A stretch of DNA of 64,000 bases from JAFDZV01 sp048594725 (GCA_048594725.1 JBMDXA010000091.1:22107-86106); one strand, 5' to 3'. Positions 46,416-54,676 are shown, counted from the stretch's first letter. The notes: a model not told the origin generated them from the sequence alone. Translations and numbers: made by a program.

Positions 46416-46949
46416 TCAGCCGTTTTTCGGCTCCCATACCTCGGTCAGGACGCAATCCCAGGGAAATTTGATCTCATCTGCGGGATCGTAGGGATGGCTC
46501 TGAAAATTGACGACGATCGATTCCGGCTGCGAGAGCGCCTTCCAGCCATGCATCACGCCGGGGGGGATCAGCAGGAACGACGGGCGTTGCGTGCCGGTGA
46601 GAAAGCTGTTCACCTGGCCGTAGGTAGGGGAATCCTCGCGGATATCGACGCAGACGATCTGCATCTTCCCTCGGGTGACGGTGAACTGGTCGGTATGGAT
46701 CTCGTGCAGATGCCAGCATTTTATCACGCCGTAGTCGGTTGCCGACTGATAGGCATGCTGCGGCACGACGAGCCCTTCGGCCTCCACCCAGGGGAGGCTC
46801 CAGAGCTCGATCACATCTCCCCGGCCATCGACGATGGTATGGAGATCCTTGCGCTTCACTCCTGCTATGGTCGGTCCGTGAAAGGTGGAACAATGGCGGA
46901 AGGGAACGTTCCGGAGTTCTTCGAGGGTTAGTTCTTTCAGGCTTTTCAT
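46416..46949 (-). CDS. RmlC-like cupin (dTDP-4-dehydrorhamnose 3,5-epimerase family)
   Basis: 177 residues from ATG 46949; the TTG nine bases upstream is less likely. The jelly-roll shows IELWSLPWVEAEGLVVPQHAY, GVIKCWHLHEIHTDQFTVTRGKMQIVCVD and SFLLIPPGVMHGWKAL, which follow the RmlC pattern with the active-site His in the W-LH segment. RmlC enzymes epimerise dTDP-sugars. No other nucleotide-sugar gene is near, and the N-terminal LTLEELRNVP segment is not typical, so the substrate is open. Confidence 0.75.
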   Translation of the reverse strand: MKSLKELTLEELRNVPFRHCSTFHGPTIAGVKRKDLHTIVDGRGDVIELWSLPWVEAEGLVVPQHAYQSATDYGVIKCWHLHEIHTDQFTVTRGKMQIVCVDIREDSPTYGQVNSFLTGTQRPSFLLIPPGVMHGWKALSQPESIVVNFQSHPYDPADEIKFPWDCVLTEVWEPKNG

Positions 46950-47285
46950 CGGGTGCAAAAATAGTGCGCGCCGGGTTGATACGGAGTGTAAAAGAGTGAT
47001 AAGTCGGGAACATCCCGCCGCGGCGTGTCTCTAGTACTATCGGTGCATTCCCATTGCACCCCTCCGGTTGCGGCGATTCCTGCGGTGCGTCTGGCTGATA
47101 CGGGGCGGATTTCGCCGGGCACGGCGGCCTGCCGGTAGCGGGTTGCGGGCAGGGGAAAGCAATTGTTTCAGGGCGTAGCAGAGGGATGAATAATAGGGCT
47201 GATTCCCGAAAAAATGCTAACTTTACCTCCTTACCCGTGTCAGCTACTCAAGCAACCATAGAAGTATTACCGTCAGGAGGTTTTC
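46950..47285. other. Divergent promoter region
   Basis: 336 bp. A TAACTTTA box at 47218-47225, about 60 nt before the acyl-CoA dehydrogenase start, may be its -7 element. A small hairpin GGTGCA / TGCACC lies near 47041-47059. Confidence 0.35.
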
Positions 47286-48452
47286 ATGCAGGAGGAATCG
47301 ACCGCCGTTGCCTACGACACCGCCCTGAGCGATGAACAGCTTGCGGTGCGGAATCTGGCGAGGGATTTCGCCGAGAGCGAGATCCGTCCGGTCGTCATGG
47401 AATTCGACGAGTCGCAGGAGTTTCCCGCCGAGATCTTCAGGAAGATGGCGGAGCTCGGATTCCTCGGCATCACCGTCCCGACCGAATATGACGGTGCAGG
47501 GCTCGGTTTTGTTGAATATGCCCTGATCGTGGAGGAGATCGCCCGTATCGATCCTTCCATGGCGCTTGGTGTGGCGGCCCATAACGGCCTGGGCACCGGG
47601 CATATCTTCAAGTTCGGTTCCGAGGAGCTGAAGCGGAAATATGTGCCCCGTCTGGCCCGTGGGGAGACGATGGGTGCGTGGGGCCTTACCGAACCGGGAT
47701 CGGGATCGGACGCCGGCGGCATGCAGACGGTTGCCCGCCGCGACGGCGACGGCTGGATTCTGAACGGGTCGAAGAATTTCATCACGCATGGCACCGTGGG
47801 CGAGATCGCGGTGATTATGGCGGTGACCGATCGCGAGGCCGGGGCCAGAGGGATCTCGGCGTTCGTGGTGGATAAGTCGATGCCCGGCTTCTATGCCTCG
47901 AAGAAGGAGAACAAGCTCGGAATGCGCTGCTCGGATACCTCCAGCCTGGTTCTGGAGGATGTGCGCGTGCCGGCAGAGAACCTGATCGGCAACGAGGGGG
48001 AAGGTTTCAAGCAGGCGCTTCAGATCCTGGATGGCGGCCGCATCTCGATTGCGGCGCTTTCGGTGGGTCTGGCGCAGGGGGCACTGGATGCCTCGCTGAA
48101 GTATTCGAACGAACGTAATCAGTTCGGCAGGAAGATTGCGGCTTTCCAGGGTATACAATTCAAGCTGGCGATGATGGCTACCGAAGTGGAAGCCTCCCGC
48201 CTGCTTACCTACAAGGCCGCATATCTGCGCGACCAGAAGCGGGATTTCGCCCTCGAGGCATCGAAGGCGAAGTATTTCGCGAGCGAAGTGGCGGTGCGGT
48301 GCGCCACCGAGGCGGTGCAGATTCATGGCGGGTACGGCTATATCAAGGAGTACCCGGTGGAGAAGCTCTATCGCGATGCGAAGCTCCTGACCATAGGAGA
48401 GGGCACCTCGGAGATTCAGAAGATCGTGATCTCCAGAGCGGTTCTGCGATAA
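47286..48452 (+). CDS. Acyl-CoA dehydrogenase
   Basis: 388 residues, with a strong AGGAGG just upstream of ATG 47286. The family pattern is complete: an N-terminal helical domain, the FAD-binding strand domain (AWGLTEPGSGSDAGGMQT, NGSKNFITHG) and a C-terminal helical domain (ERNQFGRKIAAFQ, QIHGGYGYIKEYPVEKLYRDAK). The catalytic base is probably Glu372 in GEGTSEIQ. Overall it is most like short/branched-chain enzymes, but chain-length specificity cannot be read here. It oxidises acyl-CoA to enoyl-CoA, passing electrons to ETF. No other beta-oxidation gene is near. Confidence 0.93.
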   Translation: MQEESTAVAYDTALSDEQLAVRNLARDFAESEIRPVVMEFDESQEFPAEIFRKMAELGFLGITVPTEYDGAGLGFVEYALIVEEIARIDPSMALGVAAHNGLGTGHIFKFGSEELKRKYVPRLARGETMGAWGLTEPGSGSDAGGMQTVARRDGDGWILNGSKNFITHGTVGEIAVIMAVTDREAGARGISAFVVDKSMPGFYASKKENKLGMRCSDTSSLVLEDVRVPAENLIGNEGEGFKQALQILDGGRISIAALSVGLAQGALDASLKYSNERNQFGRKIAAFQGIQFKLAMMATEVEASRLLTYKAAYLRDQKRDFALEASKAKYFASEVAVRCATEAVQIHGGYGYIKEYPVEKLYRDAKLLTIGEGTSEIQKIVISRAVLR

Positions 48453-48668
48453 GGGCGATGCAGGTGACGCCATAGGGAACCCGATAGTAGATCGGCAGCT
48501 TCCCATATCCGTTGCATGTGTCTTGACGGCAAGTTCAAATCGCTAATTTTTGCTGAAAATCAGCGATTCGGTCCTGCCTGGTTGCCGTTGTTAGCCGGTA
48601 TACCTTGTTACACTGAGCATGCAACTTGCTCTCTGGCTGTGTGTTTATCTATGCGTAATTCGGAACAC

Positions 48669-49250
48669 ATGAAGACTGTTGTGAGGGATAAAAAGGATAT
48701 GGAACTAGGTCTGCAGATAGAGAACTTGTTTCGGCGTGATAGAAGCAAGCTGGTCGGCTTCATCCGCGAGCGGGTACGCTCGAGGGAGGAGGCCGAAGAT
48801 ATACTTCAGGATGTGTTCGCCAATGTGCTGGCGGCCGCATCGGAGGTGACGGAACCGATTGAAAACCTTGGTGCATGGGTCTTCACAGCGATCAGAAACC
48901 GGATTATTGATTCGTATCGCAAGAAGCGTCCGCAGACCTTCACCGATACCATATATAGCGATGATGAAGGGGATGTCGCCCAGTTCGAGAATTTCCTCAG
49001 CGACATCAGCCTGAGCCCGGAGCGCAGCCTGGTAAGCCGCACTATTCGTGAGGCTATCATGGAGGCACTCGATGAACTCCCGAAGGAGCAGAAGTACGCG
49101 TTCGTGAAGAACGAATTCGAAGGGGTGAGTTTCCGTGAGATGGCCGAAGAGACCGGAGAGAACATCAATACGCTGCTTGCCCGCAAGCGCTACGCGGTGT
49201 TGTATCTGCGCAAGCGTCTGAAGGAGCTCTACGATAACTTGCACGAATAA
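48669..49250 (+). CDS. ECF-type RNA polymerase sigma factor
   Basis: 193 residues from ATG 48669; ATG 48651 would add six residues. Region 2 (RDRSKLVGFIRERVRSREEAEDILQDVFANVL, split motif; NLGAWVFTAIRNRIIDSYRKKR) and region 4 (EALDELPKEQKYAFVKNEFEG, FREMAEETGENINTLLARKRYAVLYLRKRLK) are intact. The linker between them (TDTIYSDDEGDVAQFENFL) is longer and more acidic than usual. The gene is followed 82 bp later by a small membrane protein, possibly its partner. No typical zinc-finger anti-sigma gene is present. Confidence 0.9.
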   Translation: MKTVVRDKKDMELGLQIENLFRRDRSKLVGFIRERVRSREEAEDILQDVFANVLAAASEVTEPIENLGAWVFTAIRNRIIDSYRKKRPQTFTDTIYSDDEGDVAQFENFLSDISLSPERSLVSRTIREAIMEALDELPKEQKYAFVKNEFEGVSFREMAEETGENINTLLARKRYAVLYLRKRLKELYDNLHE

Positions 49251-49332
49251 AGAAAACCGTCCGTCCTAGTCGGGAAGCAGACCCGATTCGCCGGGGAGCG
49301 CTGCGCTCCACCCTACCGCGTGATACAGAGAG

Positions 49333-49785
49333 ATGGACAGGAACAGCGACGTACTCAACAATAAGATCAAGTTAATCGCGATCGGCGTAGGCGCCCTGGT
49401 GCTTGCGCTGATTGCGTTTTCCGGCCTGGGCTGGTGCGCTATCGTTGCCTGCGGGCACCGGATGGCGAGCATATCGGTGGGATACTGGGAGCTGCTGGGA
49501 GGTACCAGCGCGGCCGTGCTTGCGGTGCTCTTCATCCGCCCGTTGCGTAACCGGTTCCTGCCACGCCAGCTTCGTTCGGGAAATGCCCTGCTGCAGCCCG
49601 CAGAACAACCGTCCGTCCTGGTGGAAACGCCTCTGCCGGAGACCGATGCCGAGGAGACGGGCGATGGCAACTGGCGCCAGCTCTACAGCCAGCTCTCCAG
49701 TGATGAGCGGGAGATATTCAAGTCGATCATGAAGAAATACTGCGCGGATGCTCCCGAGGAGCGCACGGCCGCCGAGCCGGAATAG
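49333..49785 (+). CDS. Small two-helix membrane protein, possible sigma-factor partner
   Basis: 150 residues. Two predicted helices (about 12-40, IKLIAIGVGALVLALIAFSGL; about 51-68, LLGGTSAAVLAVLFIRP) are followed by a soluble acidic tail (about 85-150) with a helical LYSQLSSDEREIFKSIMKKY segment. No named domain was recognised. Its place directly downstream of the ECF sigma factor on the same strand suggests a regulatory link, but this is inference. Confidence 0.6.
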   Translation: MDRNSDVLNNKIKLIAIGVGALVLALIAFSGLGWCAIVACGHRMASISVGYWELLGGTSAAVLAVLFIRPLRNRFLPRQLRSGNALLQPAEQPSVLVETPLPETDAEETGDGNWRQLYSQLSSDEREIFKSIMKKYCADAPEERTAAEPE

Positions 49786-49838
49786 ATCCGCCGGAGAATC
49801 GAAAGAGCGAAAAAGACAGTTACCGCTAGCTAAGCAGC

Positions 49839-49907
49839 ACGCAACGCCGCCAGGGCGCAGCAGGAGAGATGAAGGATGTCTCCTGTGCGTTTCTGGCGGC
49901 GTTGCGT
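49839..49907. repeat. CGCAACGCCGCC palindromic repeat, diverged copy
   Basis: ACGCAACGCCGCCAG (49839-49853) pairs exactly with CTGGCGGCGTTGCGT (49893-49907), and the inner CAGGAGA / TCTCCTG arms continue the stem to nearly 30 bp. It is related to the CGCAAAGCCGC family. It lies just 5' of the MITE-like element. Confidence 0.75.
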
Positions 49908-49928
49908 TATCCCCCGGCGATGAATCAC

Positions 49929-50089
49929 TAGAGCAGATTTCAGTTGAGTTTGCCCTATCACCTGGCAGAAGACTGGGCCGCTCCTACGGAGCTTCCACAG
50001 AAAAGAGATCCTGTATCTACAAACGGGCAACACCTATACGTGTTGGCTACGGGGGCCACAAGCGATACACTCAAGTGAAATCCGCTCTA
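49929..50089. mobile_element. 161-bp MITE-like element with terminal inverted repeats
   Basis: The 21-nt ends, TAGAGC...TTGAGT (49929-49949) and ACTCAA...GCTCTA (50069-50089), are complementary with two mismatches. A 5-bp direct repeat ATCAC flanks both sides (49924-49928 and 50090-50094), as a target-site duplication would. It encodes no protein. Inside are short palindromes (CTCCTACGGAG near 49982; CAACAC / GTGTTG near 50024-50045). This is the structure of a non-autonomous transposable element; the mobilising transposase is not in the window. A solo end is at 16350-16374. Confidence 0.75.
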
Positions 50090-50118
50090 ATCACTGCGGG
50101 CCGTGGTGCTCCTGGCTC

Positions 50119-50487
50119 TCACTCCAGCCCGCGCGCTTCCAGATCGTCCTCATCGAACCCGATCATATGCCCGAGTTCATGAACGAGGGTGATGCGGATC
50201 TGCCCGGCCAGTTCCTCGGGCTCGGGAAAGTCCTCTATCAGCGGACCCCGGAACAGGTAGATTCTATCCGGCAGGAGAACCGGATTCTCCGAGGGGGCAC
50301 GCAATCCCACGGGCGTGCCATCGTAATAGCCGTAGGGGGTCTCCTCCACCGGAATTCCTCCCATGCGCTCCCGCATCTCCCGGTCGGCCCAGTCATCGAT
50401 AATGATGGCGCACTCGGCGAGCACCTCCTGCAATTCCTCTGGAAGCTCGTCGATGACATCCTGCACGATCGATTCAAATTCGGCCAT
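50119..50487 (-). CDS. Zincin-like metallopeptidase family protein (DUF1025 type)
   Basis: 122 residues. An acidic helical N-terminus (MAEFESIVQDVIDELPEEL) leads to the conserved PDRIYLFRGPL segment and the zinc motif HELGHMIGFDEDDLEARG (about residues 103-120). This matches the small metallopeptidase family PF06262, whose role is not well known. It has no signal peptide. The start codon is only a few bases from a heptanucleotide repeat array (50491-50652), so its promoter or leader is built from the repeat. Confidence 0.88.
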   Translation of the reverse strand: MAEFESIVQDVIDELPEELQEVLAECAIIIDDWADREMRERMGGIPVEETPYGYYDGTPVGLRAPSENPVLLPDRIYLFRGPLIEDFPEPEELAGQIRITLVHELGHMIGFDEDDLEARGLE

Positions 50488-50490
50488 GGA

Positions 50491-50652
50491 ATTTTCGATT
50501 TTCGATTTTGGATTTTCGATTGGGGGAAGGGGGAGGAATTTTCGATTTTCGATTTTGGATTTTCGATTGAGGGAAGGGGGAGGGATTTTCGATTTTGGAT
50601 TTTGGATTTTCGATTGGGGGAACGGGGGAGGAATTTTCGATTTTCGATTAAG
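50491..50652. repeat. Heptanucleotide (GATTTTC/GATTTTG) repeat array
   Basis: Runs of 7-nt units GATTTTC and GATTTTG alternate with spacers such as GATTGGGGGAAGGGGGAGG, in four blocks. The array lies directly upstream of the metallopeptidase start. The same unit occurs at 53608-53700, 53976-54010, 63418-63442 and 63794-64000. Confidence 0.85.
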
Positions 50653-50690
50653 GGATCGGTGAGGCGTGTGGGGGGAGAGTGCCGGCCTCG

Positions 50691-50780
50691 GACTCCCAAC
50701 TCCTCAGTTTCCGACTCCCGACTTTTCAACTTCCGACTTTTCAACTCTCGATTCTTCAACTTCCGGCTCCCTCAATTCCT
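50691..50780. repeat. Second short tandem repeat (ACTTCCG/ACTTTTCA type)
   Basis: Units of 7-8 nt such as GACTCCC, AACTCCTCA, GACTTTTCA, ACTTCCG and ACTCTCG follow each other. It differs from the GATTTTC array just before it, but also has a period near seven. Confidence 0.6.
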
Positions 50781-50880
50781 GCCCTGCTATCCTCTCCCCT
50801 TCTCATTCGCGTGGATTTCATCTCCACTTCTACGAATCGATGGATGCTCCCCTACTCCCGTCCGCCAAGATTTGCGACCA

Positions 50881-51342
50881 TTAGCGGTTACCGGCGAACT
50901 CAGGCCCGAACATCGTTGCCAGCGACTGGCGGGTATCGGCATCGGTGCCGCGATAGACCAGGATCACCTTTTCGGTGCTGTACAGATGCACCGGCGATTC
51001 CCAGGCGATGGTCTCGTTGCCCACCCTGGTGCCATCCGGGCTGATGGTTGCCTTCACCTCGTTCAGCTCCTCCGCCGAATCATATTCGTACACCTCCAGC
51101 GATACGCCGTTATTCACATCGAGCAGATAGCCATCCGTATCCATCGCCGGGCGCTCGGCGCGGCGCGGCACACGCACCTGAAGACCGCTCGCCTTCATGA
51201 TATTGATGATATTGAATGTCGGGCTCTGCACCTCGATCTGCGGGGTGAGATCCCCTCCGTTCTCCTGCGGGGCCTTGTCGTCGTCGCAGGCGGCAAGAAA
51301 CCCCAGAAGAATGACCGGAAGGAGAAGGCTGGTACTGCGCAT
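50881..51342 (-). CDS. Small lipoprotein of unknown function
   Basis: 153 residues. The signal ends in a lipobox (LGFLAAC, Cys about 19), followed by acidic DDDKAPQENGG. The mature part (about 35-153) has a compact pattern with VSLEVYEYDSAEELNEVKATI, ending in VHLYSTEKVILVYRGTDADTRQSL. That resembles substrate-free lipoproteins that monitor or bind small ligands, but no named family was recognised. It follows the aldehyde dehydrogenase stop by about 60 bp on the same strand and is not part of a clear operon. Confidence 0.7.
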   Translation of the reverse strand: MRSTSLLLPVILLGFLAACDDDKAPQENGGDLTPQIEVQSPTFNIINIMKASGLQVRVPRRAERPAMDTDGYLLDVNNGVSLEVYEYDSAEELNEVKATISPDGTRVGNETIAWESPVHLYSTEKVILVYRGTDADTRQSLATMFGPEFAGNR

Positions 51343-51404
51343 GGATCGTTCTGAAATTGGATGAAGTAAGAGTGTTACGGCAAGGTTATCGGCGTTGATG
51401 CCGG

Positions 51405-52763
51405 TCAGGCTATCCAGATGGTTTTGATATTGACGAACTCGCGGATGCCGAATTCGGCCAGTTCCCGTCCCACCCCGCTGGCCTTGACGCCGCCGAACGG
51501 GAGCCGGGGATCGGATTTCACCATGCCGTTGATGAAGACCGATCCGGCCTCTATCTCGTTTGCGAACCGTTCCTGTTCCTCCTTCTCGGCTGTCCAGGCC
51601 GAGGAGCCGAGGCCGAACCGGGTATCGTTCGCCATACGGATGGCCTCATCCATATCGCGCACCCGGATCACGGCCGCCACCGGACCGAACGTCTCCTCCT
51701 GATACGCAGGCATGCCGGGGCGCACATTACCCAGCACCGTCGGCTCGTAGAAATAGCCATCCCCCTCCATCTTCCTGCCGCCGGCGAGCACCGTGGCCCC
51801 CTTCTCCACCGATTCGGTCACCTGGCGGTGGAGATCATCCACGAACTCCGGCCGCGCCAGCGGGCCGATATCGGTGCCGGGTTCCAGCGGGTCTCCCACA
51901 CGGAGCCTGGCGATACCCTCCACGAAGAGCCGCTCGAACTCATCGGCTATCTCCTCCTGCACTATAAAGCGTTTGGCGGCGATGCAGCTCTGGCCGTTGT
52001 TGATGGTGCGGGCGGTGACGGCGGTCTGGGCAGCCTTCTTGAGATCGGCGCTTTTCATCACGATGAACGGATCGCTCCCGCCAAGCTCCAGCACCACCTT
52101 CTTGATATTCCCCCCGGCCGATTCCCCCACCTTCCGTCCCGCCTCCTCGCTGCCGGTAAGGGTAACGGCGGCCACGCGATCGTCGCCGATGATTGCCGAT
52201 ACCTTCGCCGATCCTATCAGGAGGGTCTGGAAGCAGCCCGGAGGAAATCCGGCCGCGGTGAAGACCTCCTCGATTGCCACCGCCGACCCGGGGACATTGG
52301 AGGCATGTTTCAGCAGGCAGACATTCCCGGCCATAAGCGCCGGCGCCGCAAAGCGGAAGCACTGCCAGAAGGGGAAGTTCCAGGGCATGATGGCGAGCAC
52401 CGGTCCCACCGGCTGAAACCGCACATAACTCTTCGATGCATCGGTTTTCGAGGGGGTATCGGCGAGGAACTGCGCGGCATTATCGGCGTAATAGTCGCAG
52501 GCCCAGGCGCATTTCTCCACCTCCGATTCGGCGGCGGCAATCGGTTTCCCCATCTCCTCGGTCATCAGCCGCGCGTAGGTGGCGGAGCGTTCGCGCAGGA
52601 TGGCGGCAGCCTTGCGCATCAGCGTGGCACGCTCGGCGAACGAGGTGGTGCGGTACTCGGCGAAGCGTTCGGCGGCCAGCGCCAGCTTCCGTTCGATCTC
52701 CGCATCATCATGATCGGGATATTCTGCGATCAGCAGATTATTTGCAGGATTGATAGCGCGCAT
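51405..52763 (-). CDS. NAD(P)-dependent aldehyde dehydrogenase, succinate-semialdehyde type
   Basis: 452 residues from ATG 52763. It starts INPANNLLIAEYP and contains the cofactor-binding MPWNFPFWQ, the general base Glu in LELGGSDPFIV, the nucleophile Cys in NNGQSCIAAKRFIV, EETFGPVAAVIRV and LPFGGVKASGVGRELAEFGI. Length and motifs are like GabD/Sad succinate-semialdehyde dehydrogenases, which convert the semialdehyde to succinate; specificity is inferred. No GABA transaminase gene is adjacent. In-frame sequence upstream of 52763 is not aldehyde dehydrogenase-like. Confidence 0.9.
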   Translation of the reverse strand: MRAINPANNLLIAEYPDHDDAEIERKLALAAERFAEYRTTSFAERATLMRKAAAILRERSATYARLMTEEMGKPIAAAESEVEKCAWACDYYADNAAQFLADTPSKTDASKSYVRFQPVGPVLAIMPWNFPFWQCFRFAAPALMAGNVCLLKHASNVPGSAVAIEEVFTAAGFPPGCFQTLLIGSAKVSAIIGDDRVAAVTLTGSEEAGRKVGESAGGNIKKVVLELGGSDPFIVMKSADLKKAAQTAVTARTINNGQSCIAAKRFIVQEEIADEFERLFVEGIARLRVGDPLEPGTDIGPLARPEFVDDLHRQVTESVEKGATVLAGGRKMEGDGYFYEPTVLGNVRPGMPAYQEETFGPVAAVIRVRDMDEAIRMANDTRFGLGSSAWTAEKEEQERFANEIEAGSVFINGMVKSDPRLPFGGVKASGVGRELAEFGIREFVNIKTIWIA

Positions 52764-52886
52764 CCGTATCTCCAGATAGATCGGTATGGGATTCCGGCGC
52801 ATGGAGGGATGATCCCGCAGTGCGGCCGATGGAACCCGTGTGCCCCGGCCACGGGATTTCCCCTGGCCGGAAAGCATATACGCAAA

Positions 52887-52913
52887 CCGGGAGCCGATTA
52901 TAACGGCTCCCGG
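52887..52913 (-). terminator. Terminator hairpin of the 52963-53466 lipoprotein gene
   Basis: A perfect 10-bp stem CCGGGAGCCG / CGGCTCCCGG with a 7-nt AT loop, followed on the minus strand by TTTG. It lies 50 nt after the stop codon. Confidence 0.6.
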
Positions 52914-52962
52914 CATATCCTGCAAACCTGGAATATTCTTCCGCTCCTCTCCCGTCGCGAAC

Positions 52963-53466
52963 CTAGCGCGGCCGGAAGATCCCCTCGGTCTTGCGCCGTG
53001 CCTCGTCGATCTGGTCGCGTACCCGCGCGGCCTGATCCAGTTTCTCATTCGCCTTGTTCATGGTCCGCTCCGCCTGATCGATAGGATCGCCGCCGGACTG
53101 CGAGCGCTGGGCCGAGCTGCGGGAGGTGCCGCTTTTCGACGACGTGCTCTTGGCTGCCAGGCTGGTGGCCGTTGCGGGCTGCTTCTGCAGGAGCCCCGCA
53201 TAGCGCGGATCGGCGCGGAACACACCGATCACCTCGGCGGCGAGAGCGGAATCGGCTATCGCAAGGGAGAGTGCATCGTCGAACGTCCCTTTTTCGAACG
53301 AGCGGCGGATAACATCGGCTGTCATCGTCTTGTCCCCGGCTATCTCGCCCACATGATCGGCGGGGGGCGGCACCGGAACGGTCCGGGGATCGGTCTCGAC
53401 GCGGCTATCGCAGGCGGCGAGCGTCAGCAGTGCGGCGGCCAGCGCCGGAATTACCCTTCTGTTCAT
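52963..53466 (-). CDS. Lipoprotein of unknown function
   Basis: 167 residues. The signal ends in a lipobox (LTLAAC, Cys about 19). A Pro-rich linker (VPVPPPADHVG) leads to an alpha-helical segment (TADVIRRSFEKGTFDDALSL). Then comes a Ser/Lys-rich low-complexity stretch (about 103-125) and a charged helix (ERTMNKANEKLDQAARVRDQ). No domain was recognised. It is monocistronic, with the hairpin at 52887-52913 behind it. Confidence 0.7.
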   Translation of the reverse strand: MNRRVIPALAAALLTLAACDSRVETDPRTVPVPPPADHVGEIAGDKTMTADVIRRSFEKGTFDDALSLAIADSALAAEVIGVFRADPRYAGLLQKQPATATSLAAKSTSSKSGTSRSSAQRSQSGGDPIDQAERTMNKANEKLDQAARVRDQIDEARRKTEGIFRPR

Positions 53467-53607
53467 GGGATCACCTCGTTGTTCGCATTCATTGACGGAA
53501 GAACTTCATCGCGCATACGAGCCTGGACGATGAGCCCGCTGCTACAGGGGCTCGATACAAATCCAGGGCCGGAAGTTCTTGGAGCAACGAGTCCGCAGGA
53601 GGATTAA

Positions 53608-53700
53608 TGGATTTTCGATTTGCGATTTTAGATTTTCGATTGGTGATTCGGAAAGGGGGAGGGATTTTCGATTAGCGATGGGAGAAGATTTTTGATTGAC
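53608..53700. repeat. Heptanucleotide repeat array, plus orientation
   Basis: Units GGATTTTC, GATTTGC, GATTTTA, GATTTTC and GATTGGTGATT lead into GGGGGAGGGATTTTCGATTAG, similar in order and spacer to 50491-50652. Confidence 0.7.
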
Positions 53701-53975
53701 GAGGGGGAATGATGATGTAGGCGGGGGTGCATAGGCGATTGCGGTGTCGCGGGGCTATACGCCGCTATCTGCTCTGCATCACGGCGCATGGAGCGCAACG
53801 CCGCGCGAACGGCACGCAACCGGGGGAAATGAAATTCCGCAGAACGTATTCAGTAGACAGGTAGTAGTGAAAAGCCGGAGTGAGCAGTGAATAGCTGATG
53901 GTGAATGGCGCAGCAGCTGGCACCGGAGACAACCGCACAGCGGCTTCCGCCCCCTGAACCCTCACGTCCTCTCTT

Positions 53976-54010
53976 CCAATCGAAAATCCAAAATCCAAAA
54001 TCGAAAATTC
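53976..54010. repeat. Heptanucleotide repeat array, reverse orientation
   Basis: CCAATCGAAAATCCAAAATC is followed by CAAAATCGAAAATTCCC: the complement of the GATTTTC/GATTTTG units. Confidence 0.75.
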
Positions 54011-54181
54011 CCAGACCGAGCGAGGGCCCAGCAGCCCCGTAGACAGATCCTGCCCTGCGGGAGTGTTGAGCCCTCTCGATATCATCGCATCATTGTACGC
54101 TGTGCCGGTGGCACGGGATCAGGGAGTGAGGGCGGGAAGCCCGGGCATCCAGAGAATAAGGCATCGCCGGCGGATACCGTT

Positions 54182-54676
54182 TTAGTTCCCGTTTTCCTGG
54201 GTCGCGGCCGCCATGGAGACATCTTCCTGCCAGATCTCGTGGTTCGGGTTGAAGCAGTCGAAGCAGGAGACATGAAGATCCGCACCGATAGCCGCCAGCT
54301 TGGTGAGCGTTTCGCTCTTGAAGCAGACGTTCATCAGGCCGAGGAAGGAGGTAAGCGTATAGTTGAAGTAGATCTTCTCCACACCGTTCTCCCGCAGGGC
54401 ATCCACATGGGGAGCGATGGCGTCGGCAAGGCAGTTCAGCTGGTGATCGCGGCACTCGGTGACGTCGTCCTGCGACGAAACCTCATGGGTCCAGAAGCCC
54501 TTTTCATAGACTGCGTCGCTGCTGCCGTTACGGCGGGGATCGCCGGTACGGGCCGACTTGAGAGGCTGAAGTTCGAGAAGGGCCGTGATCCCATCGGGAT
54601 TGATGTTCTGGCCGATCATATTGACTTCGACGGAGAAATCATTGGTAAGTGTGTCGCGCGTTGCTCGCATAAGCAT
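54182..54676 (-). CDS. DUF4279-like protein
   Basis: 164 residues from ATG 54676 (GTG 54679 and ATG 54670 are alternatives). The pattern FSVEVNMIGQNINPDGITALLEL, PLKSARTGDPRR and GFWTHEVSSQDDV, then a helical DAIAPHVDALRENGVEKIYFNYT, resembles DUF4279 (small cytoplasmic proteins of unknown function). It has no signal peptide and three Cys near the C-terminus (VCFKS, SCFDCFN). Neighbours give no clue. Confidence 0.6.
   Translation of the reverse strand: MLMRATRDTLTNDFSVEVNMIGQNINPDGITALLELQPLKSARTGDPRRNGSSDAVYEKGFWTHEVSSQDDVTECRDHQLNCLADAIAPHVDALRENGVEKIYFNYTLTSFLGLMNVCFKSETLTKLAAIGADLHVSCFDCFNPNHEIWQEDVSMAAATQENGN

Larger units (their letters stand above)
53467..54181. other. 715-bp repeat-bearing, gene-free region
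   Basis: Two heptanucleotide arrays in opposite orientation (53608-53700 and 53976-54010) bracket about 275 bp without a convincing gene. The enclosed DNA contains AGTGAGCAGTGAATAGCTGA-type near-repeats (53880-53905). Confidence 0.5.

Noticed and set aside
47028..47039. CTCTAGTACT, also found at the solo MITE end near 16371
   Set aside because: Only ten bases match and nothing else of the element is nearby; chance is a sufficient explanation.
50491..50660. Possible CRISPR array
   Set aside because: Units are 7 nt with no regular spacers of 25-40 nt, and no cas genes are near. The same applies to 63785-64000.
50238..50759. Minus-strand open frame running through the heptanucleotide array
   Set aside because: Its N-terminal half is translated repeat (ENRK, KSKI runs) and its C-terminal part is out of frame with the clear metallopeptidase.
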